From Gymnothorax reevesii (Eukaryota; Chordata; Actinopteri; Anguilliformes; Muraenidae), in assembly GCA_029721435.1 (NCBI GenBank), contig CM056573.1:98227947-98291946 (forward strand): a stretch of 64,000 nt of DNA, read 5' to 3'. Below, piece after piece: positions 43,871-54,731 of the stretch. A model generated the notes under the pieces. That model ran no database searches. It was not told where the DNA came from and worked only from the letters and a program-made list of their open reading frames with translations. The position numbers and the translations under genes are program-made. Position 1 is the stretch's first letter. Every line of letters starts with the position of its first letter.

Positions 43871-44920
43871 AGGTACCATCTCAGGCAGCTGGACTTAGAA
43901 TTTTTTTTCGAACTGCACAACCAGGTAAGCACCCACCCTCACCGTCCAATCAGGAATCACCGAAACCAAGCCCCCACTGCTCAGTTCGTGCGCGTGCTTC
44001 ATTTCACTGCAAACAGCTGACCAGTACAGCCGGAGACAACATTAAAACACTGACCGAATTAGCAAAGGTAGATATCGATGGCATCACACAAAGCCACCAA
44101 CAACAACACCTGTATCTTTCAACACTGGATTCACAGCATAACCAGGGCATTATAGCGAACACCTAAGTTTCCATAGGCGAGTGCCAGGCTCTAGGCATAC
44201 AACAACGAGCAATCATTAGCTACCCATTACTGGGCTGTAGCTAACGTTACTTCACTTACACCAAAAGTAGCCTCGATACTACTCAATGTCTATAGACTAA
44301 ACTTACTGTCCAAGTACAGCATTCACACAGAAAGAGAGACAAGAAGTTAGCTTACCAGTCGAAGAGAAACTCCGCTTCGAGTACGTTGGATTTAAAACCT
44401 TTCAATGTCTTCAGTTCTTTCCAGCAGGCGAATGCTTCTCTGCAAAGGGATACTCGAGTTGCATTTGCATTCTAATGCAATTTTTACATATTCTTGTCTA
44501 TCATGCATACTTTCAATGAAGGTTTTTGTCTTTTTAGCTGGTGGTTGACCGCTGGGTGCAGTTGGAGGTCGGAAAACTGGCTCCTTGTTCAGCTGTGCCA
44601 TGACTCCGTCTGAATGCCTAGCTGTCTAGTTGTTGCTGGCTATGAAGCTACAGCCAAAGTGCGTGCACAGTGAAATGTATGCGCAGAATAGCGTACATGT
44701 TGATTTGGCAGGGTGACTGATAGACTGGCTATCCAATTAGAGTTGTCTGATACAAATTTGATTGACAGCCTAATTTTGGCCCCTGCTTCTTACACAGATG
44801 ACCAAATTTCGTCATTGATCTGTAAAATCACTTATGTTATCGATTACTGTCTAATACCTACCAGATATACTCAAGACTTTTATAATTTTGCCAAAAAATG
44901 AGCCAACTGGGATGGTACCT
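43871..44920. mobile_element. TTAA-flanked DNA transposon (piggyBac- or Kolobok-like)
   Basis: The ends are perfect inverted repeats (AGGTACCATC at 43871-43880; GATGGTACCT at 44911-44920), each flanked by TTAA (43867-43870 and 44921-44924). TTAA duplication is characteristic of piggyBac and Kolobok elements. The 1050-bp interior has only a 69-codon minus-strand frame (44392-44601), so this is a non-autonomous element. Confidence 0.75.
44392..44601 (-). CDS. Short frame inside the TTAA element (doubtful)
   Basis: A 69-residue frame starting MAQLNKEPVFRPPTAPSGQP with a basic PPAKKTKTF stretch. I do not recognise the family. A good ATG and a non-repetitive composition make it worth noting, possibly a remnant of an element-encoded N-terminus. 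Confidence 0.2.
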   Translation of the reverse strand: MAQLNKEPVFRPPTAPSGQPPAKKTKTFIESMHDRQEYVKIALECKCNSSIPLQRSIRLLERTEDIERF

Positions 44921-44924
44921 TTAA

Positions 44925-46192
44925 GTTCTTTGGATTTTTCCTTCAAAGTTGGAATTTGAAACTGCAAAGCTTGCCTCATTATGAAAAGGACCTCAGTGAT
45001 TGTGCAGGAAAAGCCAATCAGGAGGCATGGAACCAGTCAGCTAATCATGGTGATTATGAATATTTCCAAAGTCAGCTGTCATCATTTCTGATAAAGAAGA
45101 AACAACAATGCTGGAAATATCACAAAACCTGTGGTTTGTACATTTCATGGTTAACCTCCACTTATCAATTATATTGCTATTGTCATGTTGTTGATCCAGT
45201 GCAATGTACTTCTACATTGCTTTATTTTGACTGTTCTACATACAGTCCCCTTGAAGAGTTTGGATCACTGAGAAATGTTTTTGAAAGGAAATCAGCATGG
45301 GCGACAATTAAAATTTCAGCACAGTTGCAAGCAGCAAAGATGTTCCAAGCTAAATTGGGCCATCACTAGAAAAATTAAGCAGGCCATTGACAATGGGTGG
45401 GATCTGACAGAATGCTTTGGTGCTCTCAATGGGGAACAGTCTTTAAAGGTCAAATGCACAGGTTTGAACCTCAACAAAATGTTGATGCATGGTGATGCGA
45501 ACTGAATATAAAGCAGGAAAATTTCATTCTAATATGTTCTGGCAAAGAAGTAATTTGGCATGTTTTGTATATTTTTCACTGCTGCAAAAGTTCAGCCTTT
45601 CTCCCAGACCCACTCAAACTATCTCTGCCCGACATGGCAGGGATCAAACTGAAACTTGAAGACAACAGACAGAACAGAGCGTCTTACTCTGTCTTGAGTC
45701 ACACTTTGATTACACAAAAAGCAATGGTTTCTACCTGCATCATTAATTTTAAAAAATAAATTTCTCTGAATTCCATTTCCCATATTTGCTTTTTTTTCTT
45801 CCAAAATTCTGTTGAACGCAATACAGGCAATTACTTCCAGAACAGTCATGTTTGCATCGACAAATCTGTGGTGTTTGATGAGAATTTCACAAACGCAGAC
45901 GTGCAAATTTAACATAAATTGTGCAGTCATCTTTCCCATAACTCATACGGTTAACTTTTAGTGCATAGGCTTTCAGTACTGTAGCCAAAACTGAAAATTG
46001 GTCGTGCCCAGAACATCCTCTTGCAACAATTAGTAGTCCTGGCTTGTTCTCAATCATTTTCCTTCATTAACACATTTTCTAATTATAATAATAATTCATT
46101 GGCAGTCAAAGTCATGGCTTCTCTCTCCATGCGATCTATTGGCGACAAAATTAATGGCTAAATGCAGAGCAGAAAAATACGCAAAAATATTC
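44925..46192. other. No gene seen; one 137-codon frame
   Basis: The frame at 44956-45369 (MKLQSLPHYEKDLSDCAGKA..) has no domain I recognise and no splice or poly(A) context that would support a gene. It overlaps a second frame at 45275-45505. I treat it as uncertain, probably old transposon coding sequence or chance. Confidence 0.3.
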
Positions 46193-46600
46193 CTCTTAGC
46201 TCACTCGGTTAAGGCAATGCGTTGCAGTGCAGAGGTGTCTATCGCGTCGCAGGTTCGAGCCCCAGTCGTACCAATCGGCAGTAGTCGGCAGCTTTTTCAG
46301 AGTAGCGCACAATTGGTTATTGCGCCTTCCGTTGGCCAGACGGGTGCTCATCAGGAAGATTCTAAGCCTGTTCACGTCTGGGGATCCTCCGCCCTCGTTC
46401 TGTACTTCCAAAGATTCAACCAATGAGTGTATAAGAAGCAGTGGCTGACAGGCACGTGCTTCTGAGGAGAGCCGTGAACTGCCTTCACTCTCCTGAGTTG
46501 GCAACAAGGGGTCACCAACGAGCAAGCCTTGTACATGGTTACCCAATTGGGCATTCCAGATTCAGGTGGGATTGGAGATGCCAAATTAAAAAAAATAAAG
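46193..46600 (+). mobile_element. tRNA-derived SINE, copy 2
   Basis: Same family and orientation as 20821-21294. A-box-like TTAGCTCACTCGGTTAAGG starts at 46196, B box AGGTTCGAGCCCC lies at 46251-46263, and the tail is A-rich (AAAAAAAATAAAGAAATAAA). It lacks the 70-base insertion of copy 1, so it is closer to the family length of about 400 bases. Confidence 0.9.
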
Positions 46601-47639
46601 AAATAAAAAAATAAGCCTATGCTTTACAAAAGACAAACTGCTCTGAAACTTGGGCACTTTCTTTTCTGCACATCAGGCTATTAAACTAGCACTTAATGAT
46701 TGTTTAAATTGTTCAAATGAAATTAAAGACCATTTGGAATGTCTATGCAATTTCATAGCTTCCAACCCATGACAAATGAAAAAAAGAGAAGTCCGGAGTC
46801 ATAAATGGTTTCTATGTTACTAGTCGTGAAATCCACCGTGACATATGTGAAACTGAAAAACTTCCATTCACAAGCACTTTAATTCAACCGTGTGAGAATC
46901 TCTGAAATACGCAATTGAATAGTGACTGAAGTCGTTTACCATTTAAAATAGATTTTTATTGGCCATCGATCTGTATGATGAGCGCCGGCAGTCTTACCAG
47001 GTCACATGATCCCGCAAAGGGAAGTGACGCCAACTGTGCTTTAAATAACCAGCGGGCTGACTGATGTTCGGCTAAACTGTAAGGATTGTATAAATCAAAA
47101 GGCATATTGTATGATTTCACATTGTAACACTGCCATGTTAGTCACAAAACACTGTCACTATTGCACTGATACTACAAGAGATGTAATTTTTACCTCACTG
47201 GCTTAGGTTTTTTTCTAGTTTCTATTCAGGATCCAGCAATATGCAAAGAATGCGGTAGTACAATCTGTGCTTCATTCAACTGCTCGAGAGTTAGAAATTG
47301 TGAACCAGATGACCTAAAATGCATCAGCGGACAGTTTTTGGCTAATATACAGGAAACTCTTAGTCCTGGCAAGGTTGCCGAAAGTGAATCATTGCTTATT
47401 AGCATACTCTGACCACACTGTAATAAAATAATGCTGGTTGAAAATCGATCGATTATCCCTTAGAGAACTTTTCTCATGGGGTGCTTTTCCCTAAAGCACA
47501 CTTTCTAACTACGTTACCCTCCTACGTAGTTCGTCCGTTCAGTCAATGATTCCAGCTATGTAAGTTAGCATCTGTGCTTTCAAAAAAAGGCACCCTAGTC
47601 TGCTGCAAACCTGAGCTTGCTTGCCATTCCCTCTGGGCC
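46601..47639. other. No gene seen
   Basis: Intergenic sequence without a supported feature. Confidence 0.4.
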
Positions 47640-48315
47640 TCTGTGTTCTGTCAATTTCTGCTACCTGTCTAGATATGCTACCTTGCAGTTCTGCGCATGC
47701 ACAAACCCACAATCTTGAGCTATATTTGAAGAGTTTGGTTCCAAAACGCAATATATCCATTTTACACATTTTGAGTAAATGAGCTTTTTCTATGTTGGAA
47801 TCTATTGCATTTTATAGAAAATAACAAACTTTGGCTATGAAGAAATACACCTTATCGTATGAATTCCTAAAAACAGATGACGGCACCATGAGCAAGAGCC
47901 ACAGGACTACCAGTCTATAGCATTATCTCAATTTTTGTCATTTTGGCACTTATTGCGTTTTGGAACCAAACTCTTCATTTCTTCCCTTGCCTCTTCAATA
48001 TCATGAAAAATCTTGAAAATAGCTCTTTTTTTTTCAGTGTGCTTTTTGACATATTGGCAAATAATTGCATGTATACCCTGGCTTCTCCTGAAAATGCCTA
48101 AATTAGACGATAGTTGTGTGCGGCATGATGTCTTTATATTGAACTTATCCTACTCATCATAACATCTGCGTATGTTATAATGAGCTAACAAATAACAAAG
48201 TTGCTTCTATGTGCTGATTCATATTGTGATATTAAAGCGAAATCAAAGACTTTACGATCGCCCTGCATCAAGGTAGCATTTTTAGACGAGGCAGCATAAA
48301 TAGTCAGAACACCGG
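47640..48315. mobile_element. MITE-like element (copy 2) hosting a second MITE
   Basis: Matches 2832-3223 at both ends and through the body (GATATGCTACCTTG near 47672; GTCAGAACACCGG at the right). It is interrupted by the 249-bp element at 47728-47976. Confidence 0.6.
47728..47976. mobile_element. Small MITE with perfect 25-bp inverted ends
   Basis: Bases 47728-47752 are the exact complement of 47952-47976 (core GAGTTTGGTTCCAAAACGCA). No coding potential. ATTT borders both sides and may be part of the target duplication. Confidence 0.8.
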
Positions 48316-49197
48316 CAACATTTTGCAAGCCATTGGCTTTGTTTTGCGCCTTCGAGAAGACTTAACGAAAATGATAATTCTTGGGGTTGTTTGCATCTGA
48401 GACACAATGGAACTTCACAACACAATAGGGCACTGCCTGCGGTAAATCAACACATTAATAACAAGAACACAACATGATTCTTTCACCATTTGCAGTGAGG
48501 TGCACAGATGATGTCATATTAGCGTCTTCTGATCTTATTACTGGCCAGAATGTCTGTGCCCATGGATACTTCTTTTTTCTCCTAAAAATGACACTATTTT
48601 CTCAACCCCACCTTGTTGCATTTACCTGAAAACATGGGATATAATATATGAAGTGGAGCATCACATGTTACTTAAAGTCTAAATCAGTGTGATGAATGAA
48701 GTCTCCCTATAAGATTGCTGAACACAGTGTGAGAACATGATATGCTATAATATCTCATGCCATATGATTGAAAGGTATGCAATTTTGAATCACCCTGATT
48801 TTAATGCACCAAATTACACATCCAAATGAACGATTGTCATCTTACCTAAACAAGGAGAGCTTGCAACAACTGATAGTGTGGAGTGTACTTGGAGTGAATC
48901 AATTGTCAATTTTGAAAATGATTGAGAACAAGTCAGGGCTAATAATTGTTTTAAACGGATGATCTGTGCCCCACCAAATTTTTTGTTCTCGCTACGCCAC
49001 TGGTTGGTTGGGCGATTATGGGGCTTACAGTACAGGGGATCGAACAATGTGAAAAACAAAACTTTGACCTGATGGTGGCCCTAGATCCCTGTTCTGACTG
49101 GAATCTTTGTTTGGGATCGACCCCCTTGAGCTCGCAAATTTAACAAAAGCAAATAGGCAATTTGGCCCGTAAAGGTAAAAATTGCAAATGGGAAATA
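48316..49197. other. No gene seen; possible hAT end at 48968-49003
   Basis: TTCTCGCTACGCCACTGG at about 48986 resembles the complement of a hAT terminus (CCAGTGGCGTAGCGAG). The opposite end was not found. Confidence 0.3.
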
Positions 49198-49407
49198 CAA
49201 ACCCCAATTCCAGTGAAATTGGGACATTGTGTAAAACGTGCATAAAAACAGGATACAATAATTAGCAAATCTCATAAACCCATATTTTATTCATAATAGG
49301 GCATAGGCAATATATCAGATGTTGAAAGTGAGACATTTTACCATTTTGTGAAAAATATTTGCTCATTTTGAATTTGATGGCAGCAACACACCTAAAAAAA
49401 GTTGGTA

Positions 49408-49413
49408 CAGGGC
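49408..49413. repeat. Target-site duplication CAGGGC, left
   Basis: CAGGGC here and at 52176-52181 directly flanks the fold-back element. With one copy removed, the Tc1 sequence reads continuously. Confidence 0.75.
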
Positions 49414-49429
49414 TATGGAGTTAAATTAC

Positions 49430-49690
49430 TGCCAAAACCTTGTATACAAACCGAACATGTTTTACAAATGCACCACGATTCACAAACAAATACAATGTGA
49501 TTTGCAAATATAAAAATGATTCACGTGAAAACAAAGTGTGGTTTGCAAATATAAAAACGATTTGCAAACAAATACAGTGTGATTTGCAAATATAAAAACG
49601 ATTCACGTACAAACAAGGTGTGATTTGCAAAAATAAAAACGATTTGCAAACAAATACAGAGTGGTTTGCAAATACACAACACCATTAACA
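49430..49690 (+). repeat. Subterminal repeat array of the fold-back element, left
   Basis: Alternating units built from GATTTGCAAATATAAAAACG, GATTCACGT.CAAACAA and GATTTGCAAACAAATACA repeat with about 30- and 60-base spacing. The mirror array is at about 51900-52160. The matching 69-codon frames in the two arms, which differ at one residue, are by-products of this repeat. Confidence 0.8.
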
Positions 49691-50230
49691 AACGAATGTT
49701 TTCAGTTTTACAAATACAAAACGTACCGATTACAAGTATACGACGAGAACCATTTCCTACAAGTACAAATCACTTTTGGCAGTTTTCTACCGCTGACATG
49801 GCGTAAAGGATTTTCTCACAAATGTCCTCACTGTTATTGTCCCTGTTAAACAGCAGGTGGGGCTATGACTCAATATCCTAGATCTCTACACCGTGAAGTT
49901 GAACAGAATAGAGAACGGCCGCCAGCGACAACCGTGGACATGAGGATGATGGCTGAGGCTAAATAAAAACGCAGTGTCTTCGTGTTCGAAATAACTCCGT
50001 GTCCGACAGTGGGATGGTGTCAATGTAACTCCGTGTCCGACAGTGGATTATTGTTTTTAATCTCACGAAGTCTACTGAATCTTTTAGATAGCCTATTAAA
50101 CGTGAATGTTTGATCAGATGGCTCAGTTCTTCAAGATGGGTACCCAATCAATGTTTCTGTTTAAGCTGTGCTCAATAAAGTGTTCTGATTGATAGTGATA
50201 TATTTTTATTTTCCATTTCATTATAAATCT

Positions 50231-51357
50231 GGGCCCGTATTCACAAAGCATCTTATCTTAGCGCTAGGAGTACTCCTCATTCGCGCTAAAACATTTTATG
50301 TAGGAGTAAAATCTGAAAAGTAATTCACAAAACCGCTGAGAGCAACTTTTAGCCATCCGAGACACCGAGGGCAACGCTGCAACGATCTGTAGGCTGATAT
50401 TATCCCACGCATACCGCTTGGATTTGCTGTTCACCCCCGAGCCAATTTTCCCTCTGATTAGGCTACATGCTTTCGCTCCAGCACCAACTGGCCCAGCAGC
50501 AGTAACTGGTCTTGCCTCCAGCTGGGCTTTCGCGTCATTTTTGAGCTTATATCCATGACAGTTTAGGGCAAACAAACTTGAACGGCTCGATATTTAAATG
50601 ATTGCAACATATTCTCATTCTCATCGGGTAACAAGTAGCTATTGGGGCAAGTGACGCGTTTCATTAATAACTTGTTTAATACTATTAATGTTTTTACAAT
50701 TATCTCTTTCCTATGTACGTTTATTTGCCAAGAGCGTGTTATGCGGGGACCGTGCATTGCAATTTTCAAAAGTGCTCAATATGCTATTATCTTAAACCGA
50801 ATCTTAAACAAACAATGCTTTGTATGTTAACAATAACTTGCTTAAAAGAAACCATGTTTTACATTATCATTGCTGAAGGGAAGAAAATTATTTTAATGTC
50901 AATGTTAAGGTTAAGGTTAGGCTTAGGGTTAGGGCAGTGTTTAAAAAGGGGATTGTCGTACCTCTCTACTTTGAAATGCATTTGAAAACTGCCGAACCCG
51001 TAACAACTGCCATTATTTTATGGGACAAACCAGCCCCTTGGACTATTTTCTCATTTTTTCCTCCATGGGTTGTATGTGGGATATTTTTTCAATGGGTCGC
51101 CCTGCCACCAAACAACCAATCACCGTGCTCATTGTCCCAAGACTCGTGCATGAGAATTGACATCAGCCATAGCAACGGAGATTACTCCCGCCTATCTCAG
51201 AGCTACCCCTATTCTAGGAGTTACAAATTTTCTTCACAAAAAGTTGCTCTCAGCGGTTTTTGAATTACTTTTCAGATTTTACTCCTACATAAAATGTTTT
51301 AGCGCGAATGAGGAGTACTCCTAGCGCTAAGATAAGATGCTTTGTGAATACGGGCCC
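50231..51357. mobile_element. PIF/Harbinger-like core of the fold-back element
   Basis: The left end GGGCCCGTATTCACAAAGCA and its complement at the right are typical of fish Harbinger-type elements. Inverted ends are about 120 bp. The minus-strand frame at 50264-50575 has pieces resembling a Myb/SANT-like accessory protein (LIRGKIGSGVNSKSKRYAWD; YKLKNDAKAQLEAR), though in an unusual order. Sequence just outside the ends is itself inverted, not directly repeated, so no separate target duplication is visible. Confidence 0.5.
50896..50935 (+). repeat. Short telomere-like GGTTAG/TTAGGG run
   Basis: GGTTAAGGTTAGGCTTAGGGTTAGGG-type sequence inside the spacer of the fold-back element; interstitial simple repeat. 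Confidence 0.7.
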
Positions 51358-52214
51358 AGATTTATAACGAAATGGAAAATAAAAATATATCACTATCAAT
51401 CAGAACACTTTATTGAGCAGAGCTTAAACAGAAACATTGATTGGGTACCCATCTTGAAGAACTGAGCCATCTGATCAAACATTCACGTTTAATAGGCTAT
51501 CTAAAAGATTCAGTAGACTTCAAGAGATTAAAAACAATAATCGACTGTCGGACACGGGAGTTATATTGAAACCATCCCACTGTCGGACACGGAGTTATTT
51601 CGAACACGTAGACACTGCGTTTTTATTTAGTCTCAGCCGTCATCCTCATGTCCACGGTTGTCGCTGGCGGCCGTTCTCCATTCTGTTCAACTTCACGGTG
51701 TAGAGATCTAGGATATTGAGTCATAGCCCCACCTGCTGTTTAACAGGGACAATAGCAGTGAGGACATTTGTGAGAAAATCCTTTACGCCATGACAGCGGT
51801 AGAAAACTGCCAAAAGTGATTTGTACTTGTAGGAAATGGTTCTCGTCGTATACTTGTTATCGGTACATTTTGTATTTGTAAAACTGAAAACATTCGTTTG
51901 TTAATGGTGCTTTGTATTTGCAAACCACTCTGTATTTGTTTGCAAATCGTTTTTATATTTGCAAATCACACCTAGTTTGTACGTGAATCGTTTTTATATT
52001 TGCAAATCACACTGTATTTGTTTGCAAATCGTTTTTATATTTGCAAACCACACTTTGTTTTCACGTGAATCATTTTTATATTTGCAAATCACATTGTATT
52101 TGTTTGTGAATCGTGGTGCATTTGTAAAACATGTTCGGTTTGTATACAAGGTTTTGGCAGTAATTTAACTCCATACAGGGCCATGTTTATCATTGTGTAG
52201 CATCCCCTCTTCTT

Positions 52215-52988
52215 TTAACAACAGTTTGTAAACATCTGGAAAGTAAGGAGTCCAATGTTGTCCCACTCTTGCCTGATGAGGGATTCTAGCTGTTCAACAG
52301 TCCTGGGTCTTCTCAGCCAGATTTTTGGTTTTATGGTGCGCCAAATGTTTTCTATTGGTGAAAGGTCTTCACTGTAGGCTTGCCAGTTCAGCACCTGGAC
52401 TCTTCTACTGCAAAGCCATGCTGTTGTGATGGATGCAGTATGTGGATTAGCATTGTCTTGCTGCAATATGCAAGGCCTGCCCTGAAAGAAACATTGTCGT
52501 GATGGGAGCATATGTTGTTGTAAAACCTCTATATACTTTTCAGCATTGATAGTGCCTTTCCAGATGTGTAAGCTGCCCACACCATTGGCACTAATGCAAC
52601 CCAAAACCATCAGAGATGCAGGCTTTTGAACTAAGCACTGATAACAAGCTGAATGGTCTCCCTCCTATTTAGTCTGCACGACATTGCGTCCATGGTTTCC
52701 AAAAAGCATTTCAAATTTTGATTCATCTGACTGCAGAAAAGTTTTCCATTTCGCCTCAGTCCATTTTAAATGAGCTTTGGCCCAGAGAGGATGGCGACAT
52801 TTCTGAATCGTGTTCACATATGGCTTCTTCTTTGCATGATACAGCTTTAACTTGCATTTGTGGATTGCACGGCGGACTCTGTTCACAGTCAAAGATCTCT
52901 GCAAGTGCTTCTGAGCCCATGTAGTGATTTGCAGAGCAGAATTATGCCTGTTTTTATGCAGAGCCGCCTGACAGCCGGAAGAGCACAA
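52215..52988 (-). pseudogene. Tc1/mariner transposase relic
   Basis: The N-terminal piece (52665-52988) has TVNRVRRAIHKCKLKLYHAK. The catalytic piece (52215-52610) has MVLGCISANGVGSLHIWKGT, ILQQDNANPHTASITTAWL and SPIENIWRTIKPKI. The two are separated by frame breaks near 52640. It is closely related to the relic at 15141-16090 and belongs to the Tc1 element 49198-53541. Confidence 0.88.
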
Positions 52989-53569
52989 GCATCCAATATT
53001 GACCTTCGACCTAGTCTCTTTTGGACAGACGTTTATCCAGATTCTCTGAATCTTTTCATGATATTATGTACTGTAGGTGGTGGGATATTCAAAGTCTTTG
53101 CAATTTTACATCAAGGAACATTTTTCTGAAATTGTTCACCAATTTTTAGATGCAGTTTTTCACAGATTGGTGAACCCCTGCCTATCCTTACTTCCGAGAG
53201 ATTCTGCCCCTGTAAAATGCTCTTTTAATATCCAGTTATGTTACTGACCTGTTGCCAATTTGCCTAATTAGTAGTAAAATGCGCCTCCAGCTGTTTTTTT
53301 ATTAGTTCCTTTTACTTTTCCAGCTTTTTGTTGCCCCGTCTCAACTTTTTTGAGATGTTTTGCAGCATCAATTTCAAAATGAGTGTATATTTTTCATGAA
53401 ATGGTAAAATATCTCACTTTCAACTCCTGATTTGTTGTTTATGTCCTATTGTTAATAAAATGTGGGTTTATGAGGTTTGCAAATCATTGCATTTTATTCA
53501 CGTTTTACATAACGTCCCAACTTCATTGGAATTGGGGTTTGTAATAATGTAATAATAATAATTATAATA

Positions 53570-54440
53570 GGATTTACCTACCAGGAGACAAAGGAGGAAG
53601 AGGTTTGATAGGATGTGAAGCCTGTATAAGGATTGAAGAGAACAGCTTAGGTTGGTACTTCAGAACAGTGGTGAATCACTACAAGTGAGTAGTGGGAATA
53701 ATAGAAACAGAGGGGTTTGTCAGTAAAGAAGAGTTCAGGAAGAAAGATCTGGAAAGCAAAATAGGGGCTTGGAAGGAGAAAGCAATGCATGGGCAGTTTC
53801 TCAGGGATATGGATAATGAGTCTAACCTGGGAAAAAATGATAAGATGGAAACGGGCATGGATGAAGGGAGGGCATTTGAAAAAAAGAACTGAAAGTATGT
53901 GCTGCACAAGAGAACAAACTATGACAAATATATTGACAAAACTGTAGATTCTCCGCTGCGTAGCATGTGTGGGAAAGCAGGGGGTTCTGTGAGTCACGAA
54001 GTGAATGTTGTGTGCTGGTGCAACGAGAACACAAACAAAGACACAACAATACTGCACGAAGTGTACACTGGATGCTGTGTGGTAAATACAAACCGTAGAG
54101 AGTAAAAAAGTGGCATGAGTATTAACCACTTGCAGTAAGGGAAAATGAATGTGTAAAGCTGCTGTGGGGCTTCACTGTGCAATTTTATTATGTAATTGAA
54201 GCAGGAAGGGCTGACATAATTATTGTTGAGAAGGAAGGGAGATGGTGTTGGATGTTGACATAGCGGCTCCAGGGAATGTAAGGGTATCTGAGAAAGGAAA
54301 GGTCAAGGTGGAAAGATATCAAAATGTAAAACATGAGGTAGCACGCTTGTGGGGGCTTAAGAAAGCAGAAGTTGCAAGTTGCGCCTGTTGTTTCGGGTGG
54401 CCTTCGAACAGTGACGAACAAAAGTCTCAGTCACCACAGC
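53570..54440 (+). pseudogene. C-terminal tail of a restriction-like-endonuclease LINE
   Basis: Frames joined across several breaks give LPGDKGGRGLIGCEACIRIE, then KKDLESKIGAWKEKAMHGQF, then KYIDKTVDSPLRSMCGKAGG (degenerate zinc-finger region). Next come VIEAGRADIIIVEKEG and LDVDIAAPGNVRVSEKGKV with ARLWGLKKAEV. The (P/A)D..(I/L)DV pattern after the Cys/His region is the PD-(D/E)XK-type endonuclease of R2-like LINEs. Stops and frameshifts show it is dead. The assignment is by family resemblance. Confidence 0.6.
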
Positions 54441-54731
54441 TTTACCGTATGTTATGAAATATTGGTGAAATTTCCTCTGATAACCTGAAGGAATTTACAA
54501 CTAAAATTCAGCAAGGCTGTGCTGCAAATGCTGGATTCTTTGTTGAAAGAGGAAATCATTATTTGTGCCCTTGCAATGTCTAGACAATATTTTCTATTCA
54601 TTTTGCAACTTATAAGATGTATAAAAGCATCAATTTTCATGAAAAACATGACATTTTTGTAGTGATTTCAAACCTTTGAATGTGTGCAAAGCGTATAAAG
54701 TTCACAAATAGATTTGTGTATCTCTTCACAG

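Larger units (their letters stand above)
49414..52175. mobile_element. Composite fold-back element, arms ~937 bp
   Basis: Bases 49414-50350 are inverted at 51239-52175 with very few mismatches and no net length difference. The outer end reads TATGGAGTTAAATTACTGCC. Outer parts of the arms hold about 250 bases of repeated TTTGCAAATATAAAAACGATT-like units. The inner 120 bases of each arm are Harbinger-type ends (GGGCCCGTATTCACAAAGCA). The unpaired spacer is about 890 bases. It sits in a Tc1 with a 6-bp duplication, so the whole 2762-bp structure moved as a unit. Confidence 0.85.
49198..53541 (-). mobile_element. Tc1/mariner transposon split by a fold-back element
   Basis: The ends are inverted repeats (CAAACCCCAATTCCAGTGAA at the left; complement of TTCATTGGAATTGGGGTTTG at the right), flanked by TA at 49196-49197 and 53542-53543. 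Removing the nested insert and one duplicated CAGGGC leaves 1576 bp, a normal size. The transposase relic is at 52215-52988. Confidence 0.9.

Noticed and set aside
44956..45369. 137-codon frame as a host gene
   Set aside because: No recognised domain, no supporting splice or poly(A) signals, and overlapping frames. Kept only as an uncertain note.
49421..49630. 69-codon frame nearly identical to one at 51959-52168
   Set aside because: The match arises because both lie in the inverted arms of one transposon and are built of short repeats (ICKSH, FANHT words). It is not a conserved protein.
50896..50935. Telomere or ancient chromosome fusion point
   Set aside because: Only two or three TTAGGG-like units, inside a transposon spacer.
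53647..54129. 160-codon minus-strand hydrophobic frame
   Set aside because: It lies opposite the LINE-like coding relic on the plus strand and shows no family features of its own.
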